Source: an uncultured Eubacterium sp.
GTDB taxonomy: Bacteria; Bacillota; Clostridia; Lachnospirales; Lachnospiraceae
NCBI GenBank assembly: GCA_949959185.1
Contig: CATLIX010000021.1
Coordinates: 1 to 52,029 of the forward strand
Direction: 5' to 3'
DNA length: 52,029 bases
Made by a program: the position numbers and the translations under genes. How positions within the stretch are numbered: the stretch's first letter is position 1; each line of letters opens with the position of its first letter. Positions 16,600 to 26,761 of the stretch are shown here, one piece after another. Below the pieces are notes generated by a model, which made no database searches, was not told the origin of the DNA, and worked only from the letters and a program-made list of their open reading frames with translations.

Positions 16600-19326
16600 A
16601 TGAGTAAAAAAATAGTTTTAATTGACGGGCACAGTATTCTGAACAGAGCTTTTTTCGGAATTCCCGATCTGACCAACACGGAAGGACTTCACACCAATGC
16701 GGTGTATGGATTCCTGAATATCATGTTCCGCATACTGGAAGAAGAAAAGCCGGAATACCTGACGGTGGCCTTTGACGTGCACGCACCTACCTTTCGGCAT
16801 AAAATGTACGCGGATTATAAGGGGACAAGGAAACCCATGGCAGAAGAACTGCGCCAGCAGGTGCCGGTGATAAAAGAAGTTCTGAAGTCCATGAGAGTTG
16901 CCATTGTGGAGCAGGAGGGCTATGAAGCCGATGATATTCTGGGAACCATTGCCACCCGCTGCCAGCAGGAAGGACTGGAAGTGTCCCTGGTATCCGGGGA
17001 CCGGGATTTGCTGCAGCTTGCCAGTGAGCATATTAAGATTCGTATTCCCAAAACAAAACGTACCGGAACGGAAATCGAGGATTATTACGGGGCGGATGTA
17101 AAGGAAAAATATCAGGTAACACCCAAAGAGTTTATTGATGTAAAAGCTCTGATGGGAGATACTGCCGATAATATTCCGGGAGTGCCTGGAATCGGCGAAA
17201 AGACAGCTACCGCCATAATAGCAGCTTACGGAAGCATTGAACATGCATATGAGCATGTGGAGGAACTCAGTCCGCCCAGAGCCAGAAAAAACCTGCGGGA
17301 GTTTTATGAACAGGCGCAGATGAGCAAAACCCTTGCCACCATTGAGGTAAACGCACCCATTTTCTACAGCCTGGAGGAGGCGGTGCTGGGTGATTTATTC
17401 ACACCGGAAGCCTATGTGTGGATGAAGAAGCTGGAATTTCAGAATATGCTGAGCCGCTTTCAGGTGGAGGCGCCGACGACTTCGTCAGAACAGTATTTTC
17501 AGGAGATAACGGAATTCTCTCAGGCAGAGAAACTGTTTGCGGAAGCCGGGAAAGCAGAGGGCGTGGGGTTTCAGCTCCTGGCAGACCAGGAGGCAGCGAC
17601 GGAGCAGGAGGGCCAGATTTCCATGGACAGCCTTCTGAGAACTCCAAAAGAGCAGGAAGCGTCCCGGCGTGGGGAACAGATTCTGGGAGCGGCTGTTTCC
17701 TTTGGAGAAGAACAGATATTTTTTGTAAAAACAGGGCCGGAGCTGACAGGCGCATGGCTGAGGCAGGCATTGGCTGACTTGCTGAAGCAGACAGGCTGGG
17801 CGGCAACCTTTGATTTGAAGCAGCAGCTTCCCTGGATTTCTCCGGGGCAGGAGGAGCGGAAAAAAACGGCTGACCTGCTGCTGGCGGCTTATCTTCTGAA
17901 TCCTCTGAAAAATGATTATGCCTTTGACCACGTGGCGAAGGAACATCTGGACTGGATGGTGCCTTCCCGGACGGATTTGCTGGGCAAACTGTCTCTGGCT
18001 CAGGCAGCCAGGGAAAAGCCGGAAGAACTGTTCCGGTATGGCTGCTTTATGGCTGCAGCAGGATTTCAGGCGGCAAAAGTTCTGTTTCAGAAGCTGGAAT
18101 CTACCGGTATGGAACAGCTTTTCCGGGAAATTGAGATGCCTCTGGTCTATACGCTGTATGAGATGGAGCAGGAAGGGGTCCGGGTGGACGGAGAAGCCCT
18201 GAAAATCTATGGGGAGAATCTTTTCGGCAAAATCACAGAGCTGGAACAGGAAATATATCAGGAAGCCGGAGAAGAATTTAATATCAATTCTCCCAAACAG
18301 TTAGGGGTTATTCTGTTTGACAAGCTGAAAATGCCCTATGGAAAGAAAACAAAAACAGGTTATTCCACAGCGGCGGATGTACTGGAGAAGCTGGCGGGGG
18401 ATTATCCGCTGGTATCGAAGATTCTGGAGTACCGCCAGATGACAAAGCTGAAATCCACATATGCGGAGGGGCTTGTGGGCTGTATCCGAGAAGATGGAAG
18501 AATTCATTCCACTTTCCATCAGACCATTACAGCTACGGGCAGAATCAGCAGTACGGAGCCCAATCTGCAGAATATCCCAATCCGGATGGAACTGGGGCGG
18601 CAGATTCGGAAGGTATTTATCCCCGGAGAAGGCCGTGTTCTCATTGATGCGGATTATTCCCAGATAGAACTGCGGGTGCTGGCCCACATGTCGGGAGACG
18701 AGAATCTTATCGAGGCTTATCGGAAGGCTCAGGATATTCACCGGATTACAGCTTCCCAGGTATTCCATGTGCCCTTTGAGGAAGTGACATCTCTGCAGCG
18801 GAGAAATGCCAAGGCTGTGAATTTCGGCATTGTTTACGGAATTAGTTCTTTTGGTCTGAGCCAGGATTTAAGTATTACCAGAAAAGAAGCGGCACAGTAT
18901 ATTGATTCTTATTTTGAGACGTATCCAGGGGTGAAGGAATTTCTGGACAGGCAGGTGAAGGAAGCAAAAGAGCAGGGCTATGTTACCACCATGTTCGGCA
19001 GGAGACGTCCGGTGCCGGAACTGTCTTCCGGTAATTTCATGCAGCGGTCCTTCGGAGAACGGGTGGCCATGAATTCACCCATTCAGGGAACCGCGGCAGA
19101 TATCATTAAGATTGCCATGATTCGTGTCAGTGAAAAGCTGAAAGAACAGGGGCTCCGTTCCCGGCTGATTCTGCAGGTACATGATGAGCTTCTCATCGAA
19201 GCCTGGGAGGAGGAGACAGAGCAGGTAAAGGCCATTCTGGAGCAGGAAATGGAAACGGCAGCCGACCTTTCCGTTAAGCTGGAGATTGACATGAAGCAGG
19301 GAAAAGACTGGTACGACGCACACTAA
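16600..19326 (+). CDS. polA: DNA polymerase I
   Basis: Pol I fills gaps and removes RNA primers during replication and repair. The 908-residue protein has an N-terminal 5'-3' exonuclease domain (about 1-290, with DGHSILNRAF and SGDRDLLQL). A middle domain resembles the 3'-5' exonuclease fold (about 310-500). The polymerase domain follows, with motif A DADYSQIELR near 683, motif B RRNAKAVNFGIVYG near 733 and motif C VHDELL near 860. The middle domain lacks the usual DxE proofreading residues (VGFQLLAD at the equivalent place), so proofreading is probably lost, as in other Firmicutes enzymes. AGAGGAA precedes the ATG. A weak TTTTAA-N17-TAGAAT promoter lies at 16522-16550. The next gene begins 68 bases later. 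Confidence 0.96.
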   Translation: MSKKIVLIDGHSILNRAFFGIPDLTNTEGLHTNAVYGFLNIMFRILEEEKPEYLTVAFDVHAPTFRHKMYADYKGTRKPMAEELRQQVPVIKEVLKSMRVAIVEQEGYEADDILGTIATRCQQEGLEVSLVSGDRDLLQLASEHIKIRIPKTKRTGTEIEDYYGADVKEKYQVTPKEFIDVKALMGDTADNIPGVPGIGEKTATAIIAAYGSIEHAYEHVEELSPPRARKNLREFYEQAQMSKTLATIEVNAPIFYSLEEAVLGDLFTPEAYVWMKKLEFQNMLSRFQVEAPTTSSEQYFQEITEFSQAEKLFAEAGKAEGVGFQLLADQEAATEQEGQISMDSLLRTPKEQEASRRGEQILGAAVSFGEEQIFFVKTGPELTGAWLRQALADLLKQTGWAATFDLKQQLPWISPGQEERKKTADLLLAAYLLNPLKNDYAFDHVAKEHLDWMVPSRTDLLGKLSLAQAAREKPEELFRYGCFMAAAGFQAAKVLFQKLESTGMEQLFREIEMPLVYTLYEMEQEGVRVDGEALKIYGENLFGKITELEQEIYQEAGEEFNINSPKQLGVILFDKLKMPYGKKTKTGYSTAADVLEKLAGDYPLVSKILEYRQMTKLKSTYAEGLVGCIREDGRIHSTFHQTITATGRISSTEPNLQNIPIRMELGRQIRKVFIPGEGRVLIDADYSQIELRVLAHMSGDENLIEAYRKAQDIHRITASQVFHVPFEEVTSLQRRNAKAVNFGIVYGISSFGLSQDLSITRKEAAQYIDSYFETYPGVKEFLDRQVKEAKEQGYVTTMFGRRRPVPELSSGNFMQRSFGERVAMNSPIQGTAADIIKIAMIRVSEKLKEQGLRSRLILQVHDELLIEAWEEETEQVKAILEQEMETAADLSVKLEIDMKQGKDWYDAH

Positions 19327-19394
19327 AATAACAGATTTGCAGGTGGCGCAGGAGAAACTGCCGCCATCAATCAAAGATAAAGGAGTTTTGTGGT

Positions 19395-22300
19395 ATGCAG
19401 GTAATTGGAATTACAGGCGGAGTAGGAGCAGGAAAATCTGCTATCCTGGAATATTTGGAGCAGAATTACAGAGTAAAAAATCTGATTGCGGACAAAATTG
19501 CCCGGATGATGATGGAACCGGGAAGCGAATGCTACCGGAAGCTGCTGAAATTTCTTCCGGTGGAAGTGTATAACGAAGATGAGAGTATCAACCGTTCTGC
19601 GCTGGCGGCGGCAATCTTTACTTCGGAAGATTTGCGGAAACGTGTGAACGACGTCATGCATCCGGTGGTGAAGGAATACATTCTGAACCAGATTGAAGAA
19701 CAGAAGCGCATGGGCCTTCTGGACTTTGTGATAATAGAAGCAGCCCTTCTGATTGAAGACAATTACGATGAAATCTGTGATGAACTCTGGTATGTGCGTA
19801 CTTCGGAGGAAGTCAGGAAAAAACGTCTGATGCGTTCCAGAGGCTACACGGAAGAACAGGTGGAGCAGATGTTCGTAAGCCAGCTTTCTGATGAGGAATA
19901 CCGGAAGAACTGTCAGGTCATCATTGAAAATAACGGAACCAGAGAAGAGACCTTTTATCAGGTAGCTCAGGCCATTAAGGAAAAAGGAGAGTTAAATAAG
20001 ATGGAGCAGCAGTTAGACGGAGTTCCACTGGTATTTGGACTGGATATCGGAACCAGAAATGTGGTAGGTACCGTAGGCTATAAAGAAGACGATGATTTTT
20101 ATGTAGTTGCCCAGTATGTAAAGGAACATGCCACACGTTCCATGCTGGACGGCCAGATTCATGATATTGGCCGGGTAGGGCGTACCATAAATGCTGTAAA
20201 AAAAGAACTGGAAGAGCAGAGCCGCCTTTCTTTGAACGAAGTATGTATTGCGGCGGCGGGACGCGTGCTGAAAACCGTTACCACCACAGTGGAATACAGC
20301 TTTCCGGAAGAAATTGTGGTGACCGGAGAAGATGTGCATACCCTGGATTTACTGGGAATTGAGAAGGCTCAGCAGATTTTAAATGAAAATAACGATACCA
20401 ATTTTAAATTCTACTGTGTGGGATATTCCGTGGTAAAATATTACCTGAACGGAGATATTTTTTCCAATCTGGAAGGCCATAAGGCAGAAGTTATCAGTGC
20501 GGATATTATTGTAACCTTCCTGCCGGAAGACGTGGTGGACGGTCTGTATTCAGCCGTAGGCCTTGCAGGTCTGAAGGTTGCCAGCCTTACGCTGGAGCCT
20601 ATCGCCGCCATCAATGTGGCCATTCCGGAAACGTTCCGGATGCTGAATATTGCTCTGGTAGACGTGGGAGCGGGAACCAGCGATATTTCCGTTACCAGGG
20701 ACGGAAGCATCATTGCCTACGGCATGATACCCTGTGCCGGAGATGAGATTACGGAACTGCTGGTACAGCATTATCTGGTAGACTTTAAGACAGCGGAGCA
20801 CATCAAGCTCAGCTCCACCACGGAAAAAGAAATTGAATATCAGGATATCATGATGATTAAACATACGGTGACTGCAGAGGAAGTATGGGATCTGATTCAG
20901 CCTCTGGTGTATAATCTGACAGAAGATATTGCATCTAAAATCAAAGAACTCAACGGCGGGGAAACCGTAAGCGCCACCTTTGTGGTAGGCGGCGGCGGAA
21001 AAGTCCATGGATTCGTGGAGCACCTGGCGGAAGAACTGGAACTGCCTCTGGAGCGCGTGGCGCTGAGAGGGGAAGAAGTGCTGCAGGAAATCCATTTTGA
21101 ACAGCCGGAAATTAAAAAGGATCCACTGCTGGTAACGCCCATCGGTATCTGTATCAGTTATTATGACCAGAAAAATAATTTTGTATTTGTACGGTTTAAC
21201 GGGGAACGGATTAAATTATATGACAATAATAAACTGACCATTGTGGACGCCGCTTTGCGGGCGGGCTTCCCCAACGAGCAGCTGTTCCCCCGAAGAGGAA
21301 AGGAAATTAATTTCTATGTCAACGGGAAAAAGCGGATTGTCCGCGGGGAGCCCGGAGAGTCCGCGGTAGTCCGTGTCAATGGCAGAGTGACCAGTATCAA
21401 TGCTACACTGGAGCCCAACAGCGATATTGTAATTGAGCCTTCCACCATGGGAGAGGCGGCAGTCTGCCGTCTGGAAGAACTGGAGGAATACGGAAGAGTA
21501 GTCATTACCTTTGAAGTAAACGGAAGGATGATTACCTGTCCCAGATTTGCAGAAGTAAACGGCAGTCTGGAGCCGCCTTATTATGAAATACAGGAAAACG
21601 ACTGGGTGGAAATGCGCAATTTCTATACAGTAGCCCAGATTATGGAATTTATGGACGTGGAAATTGATATGGACAGCGAAATTCTGGTAAATAATAAGCC
21701 GGCAGATCTGGACACGCTGGTTTATGAGAATTTTTCTGTGGAATGGGATGTGATTTCTTATCGGACGCCCCCGTCAGAGATTGAGAATGTGTATAAACGT
21801 TCCGAACCGCTGGTAATGGAAGAAGGAGTACTTTCCGAACCGGAAGTTCCGGAACCGGTGATAGCAGAAGACTCTCAGTCTGAGCCGGAGAAAGCGGAAA
21901 CAGCAGAGGCAAAAGCCCGGCCGGAATCGGTGAAAAGCGAAGTATCTAAAGCAGAATCCCGGCCGGAATCAGTAAAAAGCGAAACGCCCAAAGCAGAACC
22001 ACAGCCGGAGCCGGTGAAAAGTGAAGCGCCCAAAGCAGAACCACAGCCGGAGCCGGTGAAAGCGGAAGCGCCTGAAGCAGAATCCCGGCCGGAACCGGTA
22101 AAACAGGAAGAATCAGCAATTCAGACGGAGCCTGTAAAGCCGGAGGATTCAGAATTTCAGCCGGAGGAGCGGGAACTGACCCAGGAAGAACTGGAAGAAA
22201 AGTTTCTCCAGTCTCAGCAGACGGTGGAAAGTGATATCCGGCCCACTATAATAAAGAAACCGGAAGTGAAGACGGTAAAGGCGAAACCGGAAACGGTTTC

Positions 22301-22502
22301 CCTGCAGGTAATTGTAAACAATGCGGCAGTTACTCTCACCGGCAAATCGTCCTATGTATTTGTGGATGTATTTGACGCAATATCCTTTGATTTGAACGCA
22401 GGAAACGGAAGGGCCATTGTTACCAGACTGAATAATGCAATGCCTTCTTATACCGCTCCTCTCCAGTATGGAGATGTGATTGAAATTTACTGGGAGGATT
22501 AG
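19395..22502 (+). CDS. coaE: Fusion of dephospho-CoA kinase (CoaE) with an FtsA-like actin-fold protein
   Basis: Residues 1-201 form a complete CoaE kinase, which phosphorylates dephospho-CoA to CoA, with P-loop GITGGVGAGKS and later YTEEQVEQM. From residue 202 the frame continues without a stop into an FtsA-family protein with actin-fold motifs GLDIGTRNVVG, VDVGAGTSDIS and VVGGGGKVHG. Two or three beta-grasp-like segments and a Pro/Glu/Lys linker follow. The linker has four 14-residue repeats (about 843-898), and the last about 65 residues form another beta-grasp-like domain. An internal ATG at 19998 has GGAGAG nine bases upstream, so the FtsA-like part could also be made alone. Usual relatives appear to be separate genes; the fusion is either real or a lost stop codon. 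The FtsA-like role is unknown. Confidence 0.88.
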   Translation: MQVIGITGGVGAGKSAILEYLEQNYRVKNLIADKIARMMMEPGSECYRKLLKFLPVEVYNEDESINRSALAAAIFTSEDLRKRVNDVMHPVVKEYILNQIEEQKRMGLLDFVIIEAALLIEDNYDEICDELWYVRTSEEVRKKRLMRSRGYTEEQVEQMFVSQLSDEEYRKNCQVIIENNGTREETFYQVAQAIKEKGELNKMEQQLDGVPLVFGLDIGTRNVVGTVGYKEDDDFYVVAQYVKEHATRSMLDGQIHDIGRVGRTINAVKKELEEQSRLSLNEVCIAAAGRVLKTVTTTVEYSFPEEIVVTGEDVHTLDLLGIEKAQQILNENNDTNFKFYCVGYSVVKYYLNGDIFSNLEGHKAEVISADIIVTFLPEDVVDGLYSAVGLAGLKVASLTLEPIAAINVAIPETFRMLNIALVDVGAGTSDISVTRDGSIIAYGMIPCAGDEITELLVQHYLVDFKTAEHIKLSSTTEKEIEYQDIMMIKHTVTAEEVWDLIQPLVYNLTEDIASKIKELNGGETVSATFVVGGGGKVHGFVEHLAEELELPLERVALRGEEVLQEIHFEQPEIKKDPLLVTPIGICISYYDQKNNFVFVRFNGERIKLYDNNKLTIVDAALRAGFPNEQLFPRRGKEINFYVNGKKRIVRGEPGESAVVRVNGRVTSINATLEPNSDIVIEPSTMGEAAVCRLEELEEYGRVVITFEVNGRMITCPRFAEVNGSLEPPYYEIQENDWVEMRNFYTVAQIMEFMDVEIDMDSEILVNNKPADLDTLVYENFSVEWDVISYRTPPSEIENVYKRSEPLVMEEGVLSEPEVPEPVIAEDSQSEPEKAETAEAKARPESVKSEVSKAESRPESVKSETPKAEPQPEPVKSEAPKAEPQPEPVKAEAPEAESRPEPVKQEESAIQTEPVKPEDSEFQPEERELTQEELEEKFLQSQQTVESDIRPTIIKKPEVKTVKAKPETVSLQVIVNNAAVTLTGKSSYVFVDVFDAISFDLNAGNGRAIVTRLNNAMPSYTAPLQYGDVIEIYWED
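21921..22102 (+). repeat. Tandem 42-bp coding repeat in the FtsA-like linker
   Basis: Four 42-bp units start at 21921, 21963, 22005 and 22047, with a partial fifth at 22089. Each encodes a 14-residue unit of the form PE(S/P)VKSE.KAE... . Units differ by a few substitutions, and copy number could vary between strains. Confidence 0.85.
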
Positions 22503-22507
22503 AGAAC

Positions 22508-23305
22508 ATGAAACTGTGCAGCATTGCCAGCGGCAGCAGCGGAAACTGCATTTTTGCAGGAACAGATACCACCAGCCTGCTGATTGATACGGGAATCAGC
22601 GGGAAGCGGGTGGAGCAGGGACTGAATGAAATCGGACACACTGCAAAGGATGCGGACGGTATTCTGATTACCCATGAGCACTCCGACCATATCAGCGGCC
22701 TGGGGGTGATAGCCAGACGGTACGGAATTCCCATTTATACCACAAGGGGAACCTGGGAAGCTATTTTAAAGTGTAAAACCACAGGGCAGATACCGGAAGA
22801 ACTCTTTCGGGAAATTGAACCGGACCGGGAATTTACTCTGGGAGATATCCGAATAAATCCCGTGTCTATTTCCCATGATGCCGCAATGCCCACTGCATTT
22901 ATTCTCCGCCATGGGTCAAAATCCATGGCGGTTATGACAGATTTGGGAAGATATGATGACTATATTATAGAAAGGCTGCAGCATCTGGATGTGCTGCTGC
23001 TGGAAGCCAATCATGACGTACATATGCTGCAGGTGGGCACTTATCCCTACTATCTGAAGCAGCGGATTCTGGGAGACCGGGGCCATCTGTCCAATGAACT
23101 GTCCGGACGGTTGCTGAGCGAGGTGCTTCACGATAATTTTAAAGCAGTGATTCTGGGGCATTTAAGTAAGGAGAATAATTACGAAAAGCTGGCCTATGAG
23201 ACGGTACGTCTGGAAATAGATCTTGCAGATAATCCCTACCATGCAGGAGATTTTCCTATTTATGTGGCCAAACGCGATATGGTTTCCGATATTATTGAAT
23301 TTTAA
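22508..23305 (+). CDS. MBL-fold metallo-hydrolase of the YycJ/WalJ family
   Basis: The 265-residue protein begins CSIASGSSGNC and has the metallo-beta-lactamase metal motif THEHSDH (about residues 55-61), then SHDA and LEANHD further on. YycJ/WalJ proteins are linked to cell-wall control and DNA repair in Firmicutes, but the substrate is not settled. In Bacillus the gene lies with walRK; here it follows the CoaE-FtsA fusion by five bases and no two-component genes are near. Translation is probably coupled to the fusion gene. Confidence 0.88.
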   Translation: MKLCSIASGSSGNCIFAGTDTTSLLIDTGISGKRVEQGLNEIGHTAKDADGILITHEHSDHISGLGVIARRYGIPIYTTRGTWEAILKCKTTGQIPEELFREIEPDREFTLGDIRINPVSISHDAAMPTAFILRHGSKSMAVMTDLGRYDDYIIERLQHLDVLLLEANHDVHMLQVGTYPYYLKQRILGDRGHLSNELSGRLLSEVLHDNFKAVILGHLSKENNYEKLAYETVRLEIDLADNPYHAGDFPIYVAKRDMVSDIIEF

Positions 23306-23320
23306 GAACTGGAGGAAAGA

Positions 23321-23605
23321 ATGGAAAAGAAAACAGACAGAACAATTATTACAGTTGTAGGAAAAGATACCGTGGGAATCATTGCCGGGGTATGTACATA
23401 TCTGGCAGAACATGACATTAATATACTGGATATCAGTCAGACCATAGTACAGGGATTTTTTAATATGATGATGATTGTGGATATGAGTAATGCAACCAAT
23501 TCCTTTGACCAGTGTGCCGGAGAACTGGAGCAGGTGGGAGAGAACATCGGCGTGTCCATCAAATGTCAGAGGGAAGAAATATTTAATAAAATGCACAGAA
23601 TTTAA
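23321..23605 (+). CDS. ACT domain protein (UPF0237 family)
   Basis: This 94-residue protein is a single ACT domain, a small ligand-binding fold often used for amino-acid sensing. It contains [20 protein letters not shown] and [19 protein letters not shown] lies before the ATG. It is followed after 11 bases by the UPF0210 gene; this pairing is conserved widely, suggesting that the ACT protein senses a ligand for that partner. The ligand cannot be read from the sequence. Confidence 0.88.
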   Translation: MEKKTDRTIITVVGKDTVGIIAGVCTYLAEHDINILDISQTIVQGFFNMMMIVDMSNATNSFDQCAGELEQVGENIGVSIKCQREEIFNKMHRI

Positions 23606-23616
23606 GGAGCGGCACA

Positions 23617-24981
23617 ATGATAAATATCTGGGAAGTAAAAGAAACCAATAAAATGATAGAGCAGGAAAATCTGGACGTCCGCACCATTACTCTGGGTATC
23701 AGCCTGCTGGACTGTATGGATTCTGATCTGGAAAAATTAAATGAAAATATTTATAAAAAAATTACCGCAACAGCAGCCGGTCTGGTGGAGACAGGAGAAG
23801 AAATCCAGCGGAATTACTGTATTCCCATTGTAAATAAACGGATTTCCGTAACCCCCATTGCACTGGTGGGACAGACAGCCTGCCGGACGCCGGAGGATTT
23901 TGTATCTATTGCCAGAACACTGGACAGGGCGGCCAAAACAGTAGGTGTGAATTTTATCGGCGGTTATTCCGCACTGGTGTCAAAAGGAATGACAAAGGGA
24001 GATGAGAATCTGATTCGTTCCATTCCGATGGCTCTTGGAGAGACAGAGCGCGTCTGCAGCTCCGTCAATGTAGGCTCCACAAAAACCGGTATTAATATGG
24101 ATGCAGTGAAGCTCATGGGTGAGATTGTGCTTCAGACAGCAGAATATACGAAGGAAAATGATTCTCTGGGCTGCGCAAAGCTGGTGATTTTCTGCAATGC
24201 ACCCGACGACAATCCGTTTATGGCAGGGGCATTCCACGGAGTCACGGAAGCAGACGCCATTATTAACGTGGGAGTTTCCGGGCCGGGCGTTGTGAAAAAG
24301 GCTCTGGAGCAGGTGCGGAATGAGAATTTTGAGGTGCTCTGCGAAACCATCAAAAAGACAGCCTTTAAAATCACCCGTGTGGGACAGCTTGTGGCTCAGG
24401 AAGCCAGCAGAAGAATGGGAATACCCTTTGGAATTATAGATTTATCTCTGGCGCCCACGCCGGCCATCGGTGATTCCGTAGCTGAAATACTGGAAGAAAT
24501 CGGTCTGGAATATGCCGGTGCGCCAGGTACTACGGCCGCCCTTGCGTTATTGAATGACCAGGTAAAAAAAGGCGGAATTATGGCCTCCTCCTATGTGGGA
24601 GGATTAAGCGGGGCATTTATTCCGGTCAGTGAGGACCAGGGAATGATTGACGCGGTGGAAGCCGGAGCGCTGACGCTGGAGAAACTGGAAGCCATGACCT
24701 GCGTATGTTCCGTGGGACTTGATATGATAGCCATTCCAGGGGACGTACCCGCCTCTGTAATTTCCGGTGTGATTGCAGATGAAATGGCTATTGGTATGAT
24801 TAACCAGAAAACCACTGCTGTGCGCCTGATTCCCGTAATCGGAAAAAATGTGGGCGATACGGTGGAGTTTGGCGGACTTCTGGGCCATGCGCCTGTAATG
24901 CCTGTCAATAAATTCGGCTGCGAGGCCTTTATCAGCCGCGGCGGCAGAATACCTGCGCCGGTGCACAGTTTTAAGAACTAA
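23617..24981 (+). CDS. UPF0210 / PFL-like family protein
   Basis: The 454-residue protein matches the UPF0210 (DUF711) family, remotely related to pyruvate formate-lyase-type proteins and of unknown reaction. Characteristic stretches are [12 protein letters not shown] near the start, [25 protein letters not shown] and the glycine-rich [13 protein letters not shown] at the end. It follows the ACT-domain gene with GGAG upstream of its ATG. I see no truncation. The pair probably acts together, but no function is proposed. Confidence 0.88.
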   Translation: MINIWEVKETNKMIEQENLDVRTITLGISLLDCMDSDLEKLNENIYKKITATAAGLVETGEEIQRNYCIPIVNKRISVTPIALVGQTACRTPEDFVSIARTLDRAAKTVGVNFIGGYSALVSKGMTKGDENLIRSIPMALGETERVCSSVNVGSTKTGINMDAVKLMGEIVLQTAEYTKENDSLGCAKLVIFCNAPDDNPFMAGAFHGVTEADAIINVGVSGPGVVKKALEQVRNENFEVLCETIKKTAFKITRVGQLVAQEASRRMGIPFGIIDLSLAPTPAIGDSVAEILEEIGLEYAGAPGTTAALALLNDQVKKGGIMASSYVGGLSGAFIPVSEDQGMIDAVEAGALTLEKLEAMTCVCSVGLDMIAIPGDVPASVISGVIADEMAIGMINQKTTAVRLIPVIGKNVGDTVEFGGLLGHAPVMPVNKFGCEAFISRGGRIPAPVHSFKN

Positions 24982-24988
24982 AAATAAT

Positions 24989-25017
24989 TTGTATAATGAA
25001 AATGATTATGATATAAT
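24989..25017 (+). promoter_or_regulatory. Predicted promoter of the acidic membrane protein gene
   Basis: TTGTAT (24989-24994), a 17-base spacer and TATAAT (25012-25017) lie about 53 bases before the TTG start at 25071. Confidence 0.65.
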
Positions 25018-25070
25018 ATTGAAAGATATGATACGCCGTATAAATAATGAAAGCACCGGAGGTGGAATCT

Positions 25071-26744
25071 TTGAACGAGAGAGAAGATTACCTGGACAGA
25101 TTATTGCGGGGAGTGGAAGACAGTCCGGAAGATATTCAGGAAACAGAGGAAGATTTTTTAGAAGAATTTAATAATTCCTTTTCAGAAGATGATGAAAATG
25201 ATTTTCTGATGGAGTTTGAGAAAAGCAGGAATAAACCGGAAGAAGATTTCGCGGAAGACAGAAGTATGGATTTCGATATGGAAGATATCGACCATATTGT
25301 GAACAATGTAAAACAGAACACCATGGATGAGCCGGAGGAAATGGATGCCTTTGGAGCTCCTGATGATTTCGGGAACCTGGATACGTTCGGGGATTTTGAC
25401 ACTTTCGGAGGAGAAGATGAGCCGGGAGAAGTGGATACCCTGGGAGAAGGAGATCTGCCCATCGAGGAATCTCTGCAGAATTTTTCAGATGAGGAATCGA
25501 ACCTGGACGAAATCAGTACGGATTTTGGCGACGGAGAACAGGATTTCATGATTAACACCATGGATGAAGGCAATGACGAATCCTTTGGTATGGAACCGCT
25601 GGATGATATGATTCCTGAAATGGAAGAAGATATGGCGGCAGCGCCGGATAATGAAGCTCCAAAGGAGGGTGACATGCCCATGGATGAAATGGAATCCATG
25701 GCTATGGAACTGTCCAGAGAAATTGACGGGCTGGGACTGGACGAGATGGAAGAGGGCAGGGAAGCCGGCAAAAAGAACACAGAAGAGCAGGAAAAACTGG
25801 ACGAAGTTCTGTCGGAAGAGGACGAAGAGCCTGGAAAAGGCAAAAAGAAGAAAAAAGGGAAAAAGGGAGAAAAAGGAGAAAAGGGCGATGAAAAGCCCGG
25901 ATTCTTTAAACGACTGTCCCTGGCCTTATTTGGCGAAGAGGAAGTGGAAGTAAGCGAAGAGGATAAAATTCCGGAAATCGGAGATATTGAGAATATTTCG
26001 GATGAAAATATTGATATTCTGAGGGAACTGGAAAGGAAAAAAGGAAAGCAGGAAGATGACGCCAAAGCCCGGAAGGCTCAGAAGAAAAAAGAAAAGGCAG
26101 AGAAGAAAGCACAGAAAAAGAAAGAAAGAGAAGAGAAGAAAGCTCAGAAGGCCCAGGAAAAAGCAGCGAAGCCGAAGAAAGAAAAGAAGCCGAAAGAGCC
26201 AAAAACAGTAATAAAAACCAAACCGCTGCCGAAGAAACCGGTATTCCTCATCATGCTGGTGGGCGTTTCGCTGGTAATTCTGATTAATCTGATTACCACC
26301 CAGGTAGGTTATACCATAGATGTGGCAAATGCGAAGAAGTATTATGAGCAGGGGGACTATGTGGAAGCATATACCTGTTTTACCCAGGGAGCCAAGGTAA
26401 AAGCAGCGGACGAAGAACTGTATAATAAGGCAAAATATACTGCTTATGTACAGCAGCAGTTCCGGAATTATTATATGTACCGGGAACAGAATATGCATCC
26501 GGAAGCACTGAACGCGCTGATTTGCGGTCTGGGCAGATATGATAAAAATGTTTCTGATGCGGTCAAGGCCGGAGCCACAGCAGAATACGATAAAATGCTG
26601 ATGGATCTGGAGAAGCTGTTGTCTGAAAATTACAGTATGACACTGGAACAGGCCAGAACGCTGTATGCAATACATGAAAAGGAAGATTACACTTATGCTT
26701 TGTACGATGTGATTGACAGCCTGGGCCTTTCAGAGTCCGAGTAA
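25071..26744 (+). CDS. Bitopic membrane protein with a long acidic and lysine-rich cytoplasmic region
   Basis: I do not recognise the family. The 557-residue protein has four parts. Residues 1-230 are strongly acidic, with repeated Asp/Glu-Phe-Gly patches such as DTFGDFDTFGGEDE. Residues 258-385 are lysine-rich with alternating charge, probably a long single helix or coiled coil. One membrane segment follows at about 390-412, then a C-terminal helical region with a TPR-like pair (YYEQGDYVEAYTCFTQGAK). The charged N terminus should be cytoplasmic and the TPR-like part outside. TTG 25071 was chosen because GGAGGTGG lies five bases upstream; ATG 25047 lacks such a site. It may be cotranscribed with hisH, 17 bases downstream. 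Confidence 0.75.
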   Translation: MNEREDYLDRLLRGVEDSPEDIQETEEDFLEEFNNSFSEDDENDFLMEFEKSRNKPEEDFAEDRSMDFDMEDIDHIVNNVKQNTMDEPEEMDAFGAPDDFGNLDTFGDFDTFGGEDEPGEVDTLGEGDLPIEESLQNFSDEESNLDEISTDFGDGEQDFMINTMDEGNDESFGMEPLDDMIPEMEEDMAAAPDNEAPKEGDMPMDEMESMAMELSREIDGLGLDEMEEGREAGKKNTEEQEKLDEVLSEEDEEPGKGKKKKKGKKGEKGEKGDEKPGFFKRLSLALFGEEEVEVSEEDKIPEIGDIENISDENIDILRELERKKGKQEDDAKARKAQKKKEKAEKKAQKKKEREEKKAQKAQEKAAKPKKEKKPKEPKTVIKTKPLPKKPVFLIMLVGVSLVILINLITTQVGYTIDVANAKKYYEQGDYVEAYTCFTQGAKVKAADEELYNKAKYTAYVQQQFRNYYMYREQNMHPEALNALICGLGRYDKNVSDAVKAGATAEYDKMLMDLEKLLSENYSMTLEQARTLYAIHEKEDYTYALYDVIDSLGLSESE

Positions 26745-26761
26745 CAGACAGGAGCAGAACG

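Noticed and set aside
21921-22102. Regular 42-bp repeats as a possible CRISPR array
   Set aside because: The units are adjacent without spacers, vary in sequence and lie in frame inside a coding region.
25136-26065. Long serine-rich open frame on the minus strand
   Set aside because: It mirrors the Asp/Glu codons of the acidic membrane protein gene on the other strand and has no ribosome site or protein-like composition.
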